Below, one piece after another: positions 37,401 through 48,356 of a stretch of 64,000 nt of DNA. The translations under genes were made by a program, and so were the position numbers. The notes beneath the pieces were generated by a model, which saw nothing but the letters and a program-made list of their open reading frames with translations, was not told where the DNA came from and searched no databases. Origin of the DNA: Gonapodya sp. JEL0774 (taxonomy: Eukaryota; Monoblepharomycota; Monoblepharidomycetes; Monoblepharidales; Gonapodyaceae). How positions within the stretch are numbered: the stretch's first letter is position 1; each line of letters starts with the position of its first letter. The stretch is from assembly GCA_027604505.1 (NCBI GenBank), contig JADIIX010000001.1, forward strand, positions 124,001-188,000. The letters are read 5' to 3'.

Positions 37401-38704
37401 CTCTCGGTAAGCTTGACATCGTTGAGCGCGACTAGTAGCATTCGCCCCATTCAACTCCGCGTGCACAAAGACAGGCACCATATAGCCTGCCGTTCGCGCA
37501 ACTCGCTTCACCAAGTTGGATGCTCGTCTGGCGGCGTCCTTTAGTTCAGAACCGATGACATTTGTGAGGAGAACACCCATGTTGGCGAAGACACTACCGG
37601 TCTGCTTCGCTTGCACAATTTCGCCCAGCACTTCCTTTAGCACATCTTTGGCGTCCAACTGCGACATGTTTATTGCGGCAATAACAAGGCGAAGACCATC
37701 TTGACCGCGAATGGAGACCACATGGTCGACAGAAACACCGGAATCGGAAAGTTCACTCATGCGAGACCCGCCAGCAGATCGAGGGAGAGTGTGACCGCTG
37801 GTCGACGAGCTGTCGCTACGAGCGTCAAAGGGGCGACGGGGAGACAGCGAGCGACCTGCGCCGACACCAGTTGATGCCCGAGACCGGGGGTTAAGAAAGC
37901 GGTTGTCCAGGCCACTGTCTTGCGAATCACGGGAGTTCGGACTCAAGCGAGGCATATCTGTGGCAGATTTTCGCATGGGTGATTTCGGTGAAAGCATTTC
38001 TGGAGGGGTGCCCTGACGGCGAGCGTCCGCGCTACGACCCCTACGGCCAACAGGCATGCGATACTCCGATCCCCCACCGTCTGAAGTGAAACCAGAGTCT
38101 GATTCGTAGTCTGCAGTCAGGTGGCTATTTGCGAGTGTTCCGTTATCGGACTCGTTATCAGAGCCGCTATCTTCCGCGTCCGTGTCCCAGTTGCTAACAG
38201 AGGTCCGCGCCTTCTTTCGTAACCCAAACCAGCTCGATTTGCCGTTTACGGAGGAGTCAGTCTTACTGCTAGCCAAGGGTTTCTACCAAGGTCGTCGACA
38301 AAGAACAATGGGCAACAGATGAATAATACATCCACCCACTGCAAAAGTAAGAGAAAGCGGTCATTCGAGGGAAAACGCACCCGTTTCTTGGCCGAAATGA
38401 TCCATTTAGGTAGCTGCTCCCAGTTCAGTACAAGTGCATCAGCTTGCCAGTCCATATGTTTCTGCAAATCTTCCCAATCTCCTAACCACACTCCAAAAGA
38501 CTTGATACTACTCCTAGAGAAGGAAGGGACTCTGTAACATGGGTATTTTGCCAGTCTTTTGTCCACACCCTTCCCCTGTGTGTCTGGGCTTATCCGTTCG
38601 TCCAAAATGATAGCGTCCTCCTCGCCATCCCCTTCAGAGCGCCTGGCCGGCGCCATAGGATTTCGTTTTGGCGCCTGGGGAAGTAGTTTTTGGAGCCCGG
38701 GCAC
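28500..38704 (-). CDS. Giant membrane protein with C-terminal PelF-like family-4 glycosyltransferase
   Basis: Sixteen exons (minus): 38381-38704, 37332-38282, 36162-37266, 35288-36099, 34704-35215, 34497-34647, 32613-34421, 32028-32543, 31385-31970, 30715-31315, 30537-30640, 30117-30470, 29853-30036, 29611-29792, 29257-29517 and 28500-29167. All phases fit and give about 3,039 residues. Order: a disordered Ser/Arg-rich head (to about 260), soluble domains, about seven membrane helices (about 1065-1285), six more in exon 7 (about 1410-1640), soluble regions, a DUF3492/PelF-like segment (NLVESKVEGYEA, CFHLSHHGIQ, WDHGILWRERLF), then the GT4 domain with NGMNVAKF, WVFVNSSITEGLPLALGEAG (EX7E pair) and TDVGGSREV. 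Likely role (inference): synthesis and export of a surface polysaccharide at a membrane. Close relatives in other fungi are expected. Confidence 0.85.
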
Positions 38705-39391
38705 CTTCTTCGATTCTGGGTCCCTCGGTTCTGTTAACCGCTGGGCGTGGATATTGTCTGTCCACTTCTACACGCGATCCCTCACTGCCAGGATACTGGG
38801 TAGGGTGGGGAAGGTGGGTGTTGGTGAAATGATTGAACGGGTTTGGTTGTTTCAATACAGGGCTGAAGATTGTCTTTGTCCCTCAAAACCCCCGCACTTT
38901 GCGCTGCGGCCATCACTCGAGCCGCAAAAATAATATACATAAATAGAAAACCGCTACAACTGAGCACTCTGCACTTTTCCACTCACCTTCTGTTAGTAAT
39001 AATGTGTAACTTGGTCTAGTACGTGTGTGGCTCATTATATTTTGGCTGAAGGGAATCTAAGCCATCTTTCCAATCGCCACAGTCAATATGTTCAACCACC
39101 CCGTGCCGCCAACCACAACTACATGCTCTACTTCTCAAAGACCGGACATTCATACTTGAAGGTTGTAATGCACAGCATTCACGAAGCGCTCGGAACCAAA
39201 GTGACAATGTTAGAATATTCATTAATATGCACACGATATGCTGACATGCGACTATACAATGGTCCCGTCTTAATCATGTATGTAATACTCCGCTATTGTG
39301 CGGGTGTCATCGGGCGAAAGTACCCGGAGATTGCAAAACACAGCCTTTCTGGTGGAGGAAGGCCCTCGCGTCTCTCTGCCAGTTGAGCGAA
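38705..39391. other. Upstream region of the giant glycosyltransferase gene
   Basis: About 0.7 kb between the proposed start at 38704 and the GCN5 stop (39392). Nothing coding is recognisable. It should contain the promoter of the giant gene and the GCN5 3' UTR. Confidence 0.6.
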
Positions 39392-41490
39392 TTACCGTCC
39401 GAGCTCTTGTCGCTTCTGCTTAAAGCGTTGCAAAAAGTAACGCTCGAGAGCGTTTGCGCATTTGACATAAGGAGTAGCCGGTTCATTGTACTGCCGACAG
39501 TTGTCGAAGATCTTTTGAACATCCTGATGTAGAACACCAGGGCATCAACTCGCGACCTCTTGAATCTCAGAAAATTCAGCATACTACCCACTCTTGCGAA
39601 CTCTTCCATCGTCTCGTACGCCCCTTCATCTACCTTGGTGCCAAGAGTCCGCAGATCCATCGGTTCTTTGATGATCTCGTAGTAGTCCGGAACACCGGCA
39701 ACTGGCTCAAGAAAAGGCCATGCCTGGTTGTGTTTCTTGAGATCGCTGGCTAGTTGTGACATTGCAGCCCAGAGTGGACCGCGAGGAGCAGGTGGTTGAC
39801 GACGAGGCCTAAAGTGGAACAGCTTAATGAGACAGCTCGTTTCATGGAAGCGACTCCATCATCACAAACATGTTTTCCATATCCAAACTCCATCCGGCTT
39901 CTTTGACACCTGGGATGCTCATCGGATCGATTTCGTATACTTGACGTGTCTTGAACGCATCAATACCAGGGTATACTATATGGGACCTGGTAGTCTGCTT
40001 GATTTTTTCGAGGACAGCCTTGATGTGAAGAGCCGGGAACCAGGAAAGAGTTAGCTCGAGATCGCGGGGCATTGTGTACCAGAAAGTCATCTAGCAAACA
40101 AACCTGCTTTTGGATGTCCAAAATCTCAAACATTTGAAGGTACTGAACCTTCTCAAGCATAGTACATTGCATGAGTGTCCCTCCCTCGTAGTCTTTTATG
40201 TATCCGACCCACACACTTCGGTCAAGCGTAATCTCAGTGGTGAACCCTTGCTTCTTGAAATATCCAATCGCATAATTGTCGGCATATGTGAGAAAATGCA
40301 ACATCCCTTGCGGTCGCACGAAGTCCTTCAAATGTGACATTAAAAGAGCACCGTATCCCTGCAAACATGACAAATGTGGGTAAATGTCCACAGCGCCAGA
40401 CCTTCATCGTTGTAGCTACCCACTTTAACTTGTTCAGTCGAAGATATCGCACAGAATACAATCTCGGCAAATTTGCGATGTACAAACGGCCGATATGTGA
40501 TCCCACCAACAACCTTCAGATTGTCACGAACGATGGCCATTCCCACGTGATTTCTTTCGTGTTGAGAGATTAGTTTAGCCGAAATGTGACATGACGAAAC
40601 TTGAGCATCCTTCATCTCAGAAGCTCACCGATCGTAGACAAGTCGAGCAATGTATTCTTTTGGCATTTTTGGCAATTGCTTCTGGAAGATGTTCTTGAGA
40701 CCCGTGAGGATAATCATAGACTTTCGGTCACCATCATTGACGACAGTCTCGAATCTGATGATGCCCTTCTCCTCCTCTTCACGAGCAACTGTATGGCGTT
40801 TGGAGCGCGGCGGTCCCTGACAGGATTAACAGGTTGTTACGCGAAACCTTTCAGAACCTATAACAGAGTTAAGCGGCGTGTAGCAAAAAGTATCAGGGCG
40901 AACAATAGCCTGGCATCTTTGGAGCCATGGTGTACACTAGCATCTCCTTGGAGCACTTGCAAATGACCCCCAAGCACATCTGGCGACCATGCCACCACAT
41001 CAGTCTCGACTATCTTTCCTTCAATGCAAGTCCGTGTACAGTATAACTTGTTATTCTCAAGAGATCCAATAATTGTGTGATCCGTTCATGAATTCAGAAC
41101 ACGATTCCTTCTTGCGACCCCCTCCGCACGCACCTCATCTTTTTGTTCTTCTTCTGTTTCTTCTTCCCCTTCTTTGCTCTCCTCTGTCACGCCGTCCCCT
41201 GGCGGGTAGGCATCGTCAGTCTGAACATTGGGATCTCTATTCTCATCGTCGCCGTCCCCTTGTGAGTCCACATCAAGCCCAGCACCAGAAAAATCATCTC
41301 CCGTACCAACTCCAGAGACCACTGAGCCAGCCGAGTCGATCCTGGACCGTTTGGGTGCACTCCCGTCTCTCCTTGGCTCGTCTTCGTCGATGCCCCCAAG
41401 TTTCCGTTTTGAAGGCGCATTCGAGGATGCAAAAGAATTTCCAGAACTAGAAAGACCCGTTGGAGGATAAATGTGATAGGGATTCGCCAT
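39392..41490 (-). CDS. GCN5: GCN5 histone acetyltransferase with bromodomain
   Basis: Exons (minus): 41134-41490, 40629-40816, 40424-40553, 40104-40358, 39870-40018, 39592-39808 and 39392-39523; phases fit, 475 residues. After an acidic, disordered N-terminus ([20 protein letters not shown]) comes the GNAT fold: [20 protein letters not shown], then [20 protein letters not shown], then [20 protein letters not shown], which contains the catalytic glutamate and the acetyl-CoA loop. [11 protein letters not shown] marks the end of the HAT domain. The bromodomain follows ([20 protein letters not shown] and [20 protein letters not shown], including the acetyl-lysine-binding Asn). Family role: the acetyltransferase of SAGA/ADA, acting mainly on histone H3. 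Exon 2 has no Met and is invisible to ATG-based ORF searches. Intron 1 is 317 nt. Confidence 0.95.
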
Positions 41491-41674
41491 GAGATTCTCT
41501 GAAATTCTCCTTTATAAGTGTAGTTGGACGCTATGGTATATGTACGAAGACAGATTCCGCCCAATACATAATTACATTCAATGCTTCAAAACTGGGAGCA
41601 ACAAAAATGCTAGAACGATAGTGCTTATATAGTAAGATAGTTGTAAATGCTTTGGTGGAAGTTCAAGTCGACTG

Positions 41675-44357
41675 TTAGCGTTTTGGTCGGTAATCCACCA
41701 GCCATTCAAGTGACGTTGAATCTATTCCAGATGCTGCTGCACCAGATGGAGAAATATCCGTCAAGAAAGCTGACATGACAGAAGGATCAGAACTAATCTT
41801 GAAGTCGATAAACTGACAACAATTATGATGTGAAACACAAGGCGCGTAGTAACAGTTTCCAACGTCCACTGACCGTGTCATTCCACCCGCTTTCAATCTT
41901 AGCTACCTCAAACCAAGCGGCGGCTTTGAGCAATGAGAACTCCGCACGCGTTGTTTCATTAAGAAGAAGCCTCCACATCCCCTGCTTCTGCTCCAGAGCA
42001 GTAGCACCTTGAAAATGAAGTTGATACATAACAGACTCCTCAGTCGATCAAATCAAATTTCAGAAGCTTACCGGTCCCATTTGGCCAATGATAAACACCA
42101 AACTCGGCGAAAATGAATGGTTTGGTCTTGTTTTGAGCATACACGTGATAGAAAGATTCGCTGACGGTTGCACCTGTCAAAATTTCTTTACCAGTGATTG
42201 TCCGCACAAGGTAGTCACGATCTGGAACGAAGTTGTCGATGTCTAAAAGACAAAGTGTACGAGATTAGTGGAGAGAGCGATACAAGAGGTGATAGCAACA
42301 TACAGGGGAAGTACGGTCCGTAATCTATGACAAGAGCGGGAGTTTAAAATCAGCCTTCTCGAGGCACAAGCAAGAACTTACAGTACAAAGTCCCCCCAAC
42401 CCAGTCTGTTTCCCAGCATTTTGAAACAGGTTGAGCCGGTGATAAGAACACGCATTTGAAGCAAGGCCTTACCAACTACATCATCTCCAGGATAATATGG
42501 TTGATCTGCCGCCAGTTTTCTGCAGTCAGCTTCAGTAAGAAAGAAAGATGATGATGAACAGACTCACAAGGCGCATCACCAGAATCAAGAACCCCGTTCT
42601 GAAAGCGTTCCCATCTTTGAGTCTAGAAAGTGGCAAAGGAAGGCGGGTTTCACTTACTCCGTTCGTGTCTAGGGCGGCAAACTCGGACGAATTAACAGGT
42701 GGTACCATACGTTGGTCGTAGGGATATGAGTCAGAGATAGTCGGAGCCCATAGCATTGATGTATTAGGAGCGATATTATGAAAAGTTGTAGCAACTCTTC
42801 GGAATGTGCTAACGTAGAGCAGCGGCTGACGTCCCTGTAGGAGCAGAACGGAGGATGTTGGGACAGTACAGAAATTGTGACTATCAATTACAGGTCTCAC
42901 CCTGTAAACAAATTAACCAACACAACATTCATAAGTTTGGTCACGTGAACATATCAAAAAGATATACACTCTCCGGATACACACCAGGGATACCATCCGC
43001 CATTGCATTCATGCGCGAATCGGACTATCACAGGGTGCTTCTGATTTACGATCCAGAGCGCTTGCGCGTAGAGATTTATGAGGTCATCAGTGACGGCTGT
43101 GTCGCGGGACGCAATCAGTGAGCACTTCAGCGGTTCGAATCGCCAAGCAATCTCTATTTTGCATCACCAGAAAGACCGTCTGTCGGCATTAGAGTGAGCT
43201 CAATCACCCCACCATCCGGAAAATTGCCACTCCCAACCACTTGATTCGTCATGTTCGATGCTAATAGCTTCGGTGAAATTCAAGAACTCAACGCCCAACA
43301 GAGTCAGTTCCTCACCAAGAGACGCCGGATCGGTGATGTTGGTAGGCATGTTCCAAAATGTGTTGACGAGCTTGGGCAAAACCCCATTATTAACGTTGCC
43401 TTTCCAAGGGAAGGCAATGTTCCCGAAGTCTTCATCAATGCTGACACCAAACCACATTTTCCCAAGTGGTGGGAGACCCGAGGCTATACCTATTATTGCC
43501 AAAAATCACTTTACTTCAAATTCGTACGGTATTGTCCACTCATTTGTGCTCACGAGGTGCGTTGGGAGGGTACTCCTCTGCGGCTTGAGTAGGCTTGAGA
43601 GCTGGAAGTTCGGTTCCAATCACAGGTCAGTCATCTTTTCATTCTCATTTCATAGTGTGACATGTCTCACTCGTTGACGTCGTTGGTAATAAGGTGGTAG
43701 TGGTACGTGTTGATGTTATGGGACCAGGTGTGGAGGAGGACGCAGAGGACAAGAGTGTTGCACCCTGTTGGGATGCTCCAGCGGCTGTGTTGGAAGTATG
43801 GAGGTGAGTGACTTCGTGCGTTTGCAAAAACAGCTTTGGCACTGCTCGCCTTGCATGTCAGCCGTGCTATTGGTGCTGGAGCTTCCTCCAAATATCCGAT
43901 CCCGAAAGACAGCGAGAATAACTCCGGCTCCTACAGCACTTCCAATAACAAACGTGACGACAGCTCCATGAAGAGAATCAGGTAATCAAAGCGAAATCGT
44001 TCATCCAGAAGAAGAATATGTGATAAGTAGGGATTTGACATTAAGGGATACCGAATTGGGAAAGAACATACTTATTACAGCCATTATCCTCTTCCGCCAT
44101 CCAACGGTACCTATCGACACCGTGGACGCTGGCGTGTACGACTTAATGGGCGCCTCAGGAGCGGAAGTGGGTGGGTATCGAGTTCCGCCACCGCCATCCC
44201 AATATCCAACATTTCTTCTCCCCAATGAATACGGAACCTCTTCGTCTGATTCAATCAGCAATATGCGCGAAGACGACGAGCTGATCCCGCTCATCCCGTG
44301 AGTTCGGGGAAACAGTTCGGAGTTGTGGGAGTTTGGAATGGCGACCAAAGTTGCCAT
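41675..44357 (-). CDS. Membrane-anchored GH26 glycoside hydrolase
   Basis: Fourteen exons (minus): 44072-44357, 43850-43963, 43671-43784, 43554-43601, 43208-43489, 42981-43153, 42658-42834, 42568-42622, 42473-42505, 42382-42405, 42304-42324, 42072-42242, 41874-42007 and 41675-41812; 589 residues, phases fit. The N-terminal cytoplasmic part leads into one membrane helix (IMAVITVVTFVIGSAVGAG), then a Ser/Thr-rich stalk and the catalytic barrel: a type II membrane protein. The acid/base region is VIVRFAHECNGGWYPW and the nucleophile region is PFIFAEFGVYHWPNG, both diagnostic of clan GH-A family 26. Known GH26 activities include beta-mannanase and related endoglycanases; the substrate here is unknown. 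Exons of 48, 33, 24 and 21 nt are present, and the 43785-43849 intron needs a GC donor. The start may be 44294 instead. Confidence 0.8.
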
Positions 44358-44958
44358 GCTGTGTTTGGAATAACAACAAGGGGGAGAATTAGTTCCCCTC
44401 AGCTCCCCACTCCCAATATCAAGAGATACGTGCACGATGTAAATGGAAGATCAAAAGCCAAAGATCTGATCTCTTAATGTAAATTCCTGCGATGGCCGTA
44501 TCGTTACTCCTAGTCTCAGGAGATCAGTTCTTCTGCTGCCTGTTCAGGAATTCGTTTGAGAGCAACCAAATGAGATTCGCAGACGCTACGACCAAGGACA
44601 CTTGATTGATAAGATATAGATGAATGCAATTATGGCCGATCGGGGCATCAGAGACTGCTGGCAAGTGTGGATCGAAGTCGGAGTATCATTCTCAAACCCA
44701 CACCCTGATATCTCCATAACGACCAATGATTTCGACCTCCGCTTCGGTCAAAGTACACTTTGAGATAATGGTAACATGCTACGTTTTACAGAATTAAGAT
44801 CCGCACTTGTGGGGTGGGGACTTGGTTTCTCCACCACTCAGACCTATGAACCCGTCTTCCTGTACGTTGAAAATATGCTCATTCGACGATCATGCAAGCC
44901 GAAAACATAATATCCACAATAAATTGCAAACTAAATGGCCCTCTCCGCCTCAAGGCTT
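44358..44958. other. Intergenic region
   Basis: About 0.6 kb between the GH26 start and the 3' end of the first aspartyl protease. No ORF of interest. It should contain the GH26 promoter and the protease 3' UTR. Confidence 0.6.
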
Positions 44959-47525
44959 TCATGCAATTGCAGCTAATAACAACGCATAAATCACCGCACC
45001 CGCTGTCCAAAGCCAGTGACCTCTTGCGTCAACCCTGGCCCTCGCACCCGACCCTTTACTTGATGTCGTGGTAGGTGACGCTGCCGCTGCTGAGGAGTTC
45101 CCGCAAGAACCGACAGGTGAACAGATCTGGGCAAAGCCCACAGAGTTTGTTCCCCGGTTGAAAACGGTATAGTAGTTCCTGCAGGCCAGGTTATGCCAAC
45201 GTCATCGATGTATATAATTGCAAGGAGGTGAAGCTTCAGGTCTTCGACATCGCTTCACAAGAAATTTTGTCACTTACCTCAATAACACGTCACCGATAAT
45301 CCAAAGGTTCTTCACAGAAGAACCTCCGTCCTCGATGGTCAGGTAACATACGGATCTGCCTCCAGTCGTATCCATGATGACGAGGTCAATGCCTTGCACT
45401 GTCAGAATGACATTCTGGACTACATTGAGATTCACAGTACCCGCGCAGTGTTTGCAAAGTGGTCAGATGTGAATCAAACTTATCCCGCGACATTTGTGGG
45501 AGCCACACGCTATTGCCACATAGCACTCACAAGTAAATTTCAAATCCGGCATGTTGTTGGCAACATTACAGTCGATGGTATATATGCCCGATCCAGCCAA
45601 CGAACCTGTCGCAGCGGTTGCACCCACAGCGGCAGCAATGTTCTTCATGGAGGATGTGGGCACCACGATCAGCGACGTTCCAGTGTCGATGACGGCAGTC
45701 TGCGCTGTGGTGGTGGACCCCGTCTGATAGACCGTCGTGTTTGCAATGGCAACCTTTTGTATGCCAATCTCCCAATATCCCTGCCTGACCACGTCATTGT
45801 AAACAACTCCACCAGTCCCGACCAGCGGGGAGTAGATGCCGCCAAAGGTGAGAATTCCACCGTGATAATTGAAGTCCTCGACGACGTTGTCGACGACGGT
45901 TGTGTTGAGGTAGAACGAGAAGATAGGCTGAGGGACAAGATTCTGGTTCATCATAAGAGTGAAAGGCGAGGTGACGTTGCCTTCCGCGAGCGACTGATTC
46001 AGTGAGAAACCGATTGTTAAGCGTCGAATGGCATTCCTCTGGTCCCGATCTCTGACGATCGACGAGTGTTCATCACTTACATCGTATCCCAAACCAAACA
46101 ATCCATCGAAACCAACAGACTGAAATGTGGCGGTGGATGTTGCCGAGGTTGCTTTGAAAACTTGGCCAAAGCCAGCCGAGGGAACAGTAATGCCCACAAC
46201 TGTCAAAGTGTCCTTGTTTTGGTTAGAGAGAGAAGTATACGGGAGATGTGTGTTGAGACAGCGGGGAAAGTAATTTCGAAAGTCAAAGAATCCATTAGTA
46301 CAGTTCTCCACTGGGACACGTACCTGCCCCGTGGTCGCTACCACTGTCCCACTTCCATAAGCCAAGGTCAACTGATTTGTGTTGACTGTTGAGGTCCCTC
46401 CGGTTGTGCCCTGGCTCGTCACGGCGACAGTGGTCGATGAATAGGTGGACGATTTCGCTGAGTTGAATGTGGGGTGCTTGTAGCACACGGAACTAGAGGA
46501 GGTGTTGACGCAAGTCGAGCCGAAGACCCAGAGATTGGAGGAGCCGGTGTCTGTGGGTGGAGGCGATGTGTGTCGTACAATGCGACAACGAGGTGATATA
46601 AGAGCGCACTCGGAAACATAAAGCACTCAAACAAAAAACGACGAACACTGACCAAAAACGACCTGAAAGCTTTGACCCGGAGTTCCCATACTAATAGCAC
46701 CATCTATCGTGGGTCGGACGGGGAGTGATAGTCATTGCATGAGGGAGTTGGAGAGATCGGATGAGAGGGTGTCAGCAAAACCAAAGCTGAGCCGTCGCAT
46801 CAAGAGCCACTCCATTGCCAAGGCATGGTGGCTGAGAAGCATGCTCCCCCACACTTCGTGATCGGCAAGTCACAGGTGTGAACACTTTATGACCATCTTT
46901 TTTGTTGAACTTCCTGCGCTTGAAGCAACGCTTCGGTAGCGAGAGAAGCATAGCTTTGCAAAATTACAGAGAACTCACAGTATGTGGCATCCTGGTTGTC
47001 AATCAGCGTAAGACTGCTTTGCCTCTTCTCCGCCCTCCTCCGCCTCCTTGCCGCGCCCACCGTCGATCCACCCAGCGTCTCAAAGGCTTCGATGTTAGCC
47101 TCATTCTTCATTACTTCAACTTCTGTACCCGCCCACGATCTGCCAAATTTGTGTTGGACGTTGGCGAGTTGGCGTGTCAAGAACGACAACGGTGAACCGG
47201 TTCCGTTCACGCCCAGGCTTGCATACAAGCGAATGTGATTGTACTGCGATGTTACAAAGGACTCGTTGGAGGGGAGAGCGTTAATATCGCGACGACTGAG
47301 AGGTGTGAGATTGGAGGAGAGTAAGGCGGTGGCGTGGTCATCAAGGACAGGTGCGGAGGCGAGACGAGGTTGGGGAATAAGTTCCCTGGGAGACTGAGTA
47401 GTGGGTGGCACTGCCGCGTAGGAATGTGATGGGGCCAGGTTGAAGAAGAAAGCAGAAACCGCGAGGGCGAGGAGCGGTGCCGCACGAGTGCGGCGAGATT
47501 GCCGGGTAGGTGGAGGATTTTGCAT
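44959..47525 (-). CDS. GPI-anchored pepsin-like aspartyl protease 1
   Basis: Seven exons (minus): 46979-47525, 46653-46703, 46324-46550, 46081-46212, 45531-45993, 45278-45419 and 44959-45178; 593 residues. Signal peptide: a hydrophobic run after MQNPPPTRQSRRTRAAP. A propeptide of about 140 residues ends in a basic run and a KR-QSS site suited to a Kex2-like convertase. The mature enzyme starts near ATYYGAISMGTPGQSFQVVF. Both active-site motifs are present: DTGSSNLWVFGSTC and AVIDTGTSLIVVPTS. The fold continues to NLWIIGDVLLRNYYTVFNRG. A Ser/Ala-rich tail with a final hydrophobic stretch (AGAVIYALLLAAIA) fits a GPI signal. Expected role: extracellular or cell-surface proteolysis. It is the head-to-head paralogue of the gene at 48357-50965 and shares every intron position and phase with it. 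Confidence 0.9.
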
Positions 47526-48356
47526 TGTTCTCGAGGAGATACGTTGATGTTGGCAGTGATTATGTAGCTTGGCTTACACGGACTTTCGCCAAGAGATTGA
47601 TTGTCAAATGTGGGAGTGGGTCTCCTCTTCCACTGGGAGTCTATTAGGGACAGATGCCCACGCTGAGTCCAGAGCTTTCCAGTCTAGGGTATTCGGCGAA
47701 ATGATTATAGTTCCCGGGTTCTTGGCGGTGTCGACGAAACCCAGGGGAGAAAGGTGCTGATCATCCATCATCCATCGTCAGCTCTCCAACCATCAAAGCA
47801 CAAAAAACAAGTCTGATGCGTCTTTCCCCCGCTTACATTTTTGACGGCGGTTTACTCTGTGTTCACCTTTCGCGTTCTGGTCCGGCCTGGTCACAAATTA
47901 TGCCCTCTTCAACCTTTTTGGGTGATCAGATCAGCACCACTGAAACGGGTCTCCCCAGGTCTCCGCATCCCTCACTATCACGCTCAACCAAAACAATCGA
48001 CTTCATACAATAGTATACTTTATATTCCTGAGATTTTATCAGTTCATATCAATGATTTCGGCGACGTCTTGCTGGGTGTTGGTGACAATATATGTCAACT
48101 CCACAATTTGAAGCACCCTCAAACAAATGCGCAAGCACTCGGAAGGACCAATAGGTGTACTGGACCGCTGAAACGAGAGCAGTTGAACTCACTGCTTTTG
48201 ATTGGGGGAAGTTTGGAAGTTTGGAACCGTTTTCATGCGGCTCTGCCTCCCACCATAGAAAGTGTGGCAGTCATTTATTACATAGTGTGATTCTCCATTT
48301 TTGGAAAGCGTCACCTTTTGGAAAGCACCACCACTTCGCTCTCTTCTCAAGCTTCG
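47526..48356. promoter_or_regulatory. Shared upstream region of two divergent aspartyl protease genes
   Basis: About 830 bp lies between the two start codons and must hold both promoters. No ORF in it resembles a known protein. A weak AT-rich segment occurs around 47990-48060. I saw no clear TATA box pair. Confidence 0.55.

Noticed and set aside
45394-46005. Plus-strand ORF of 203 codons across protease 1
   Set aside because: Antisense to the active-site exon containing DTGTS; no independent support.
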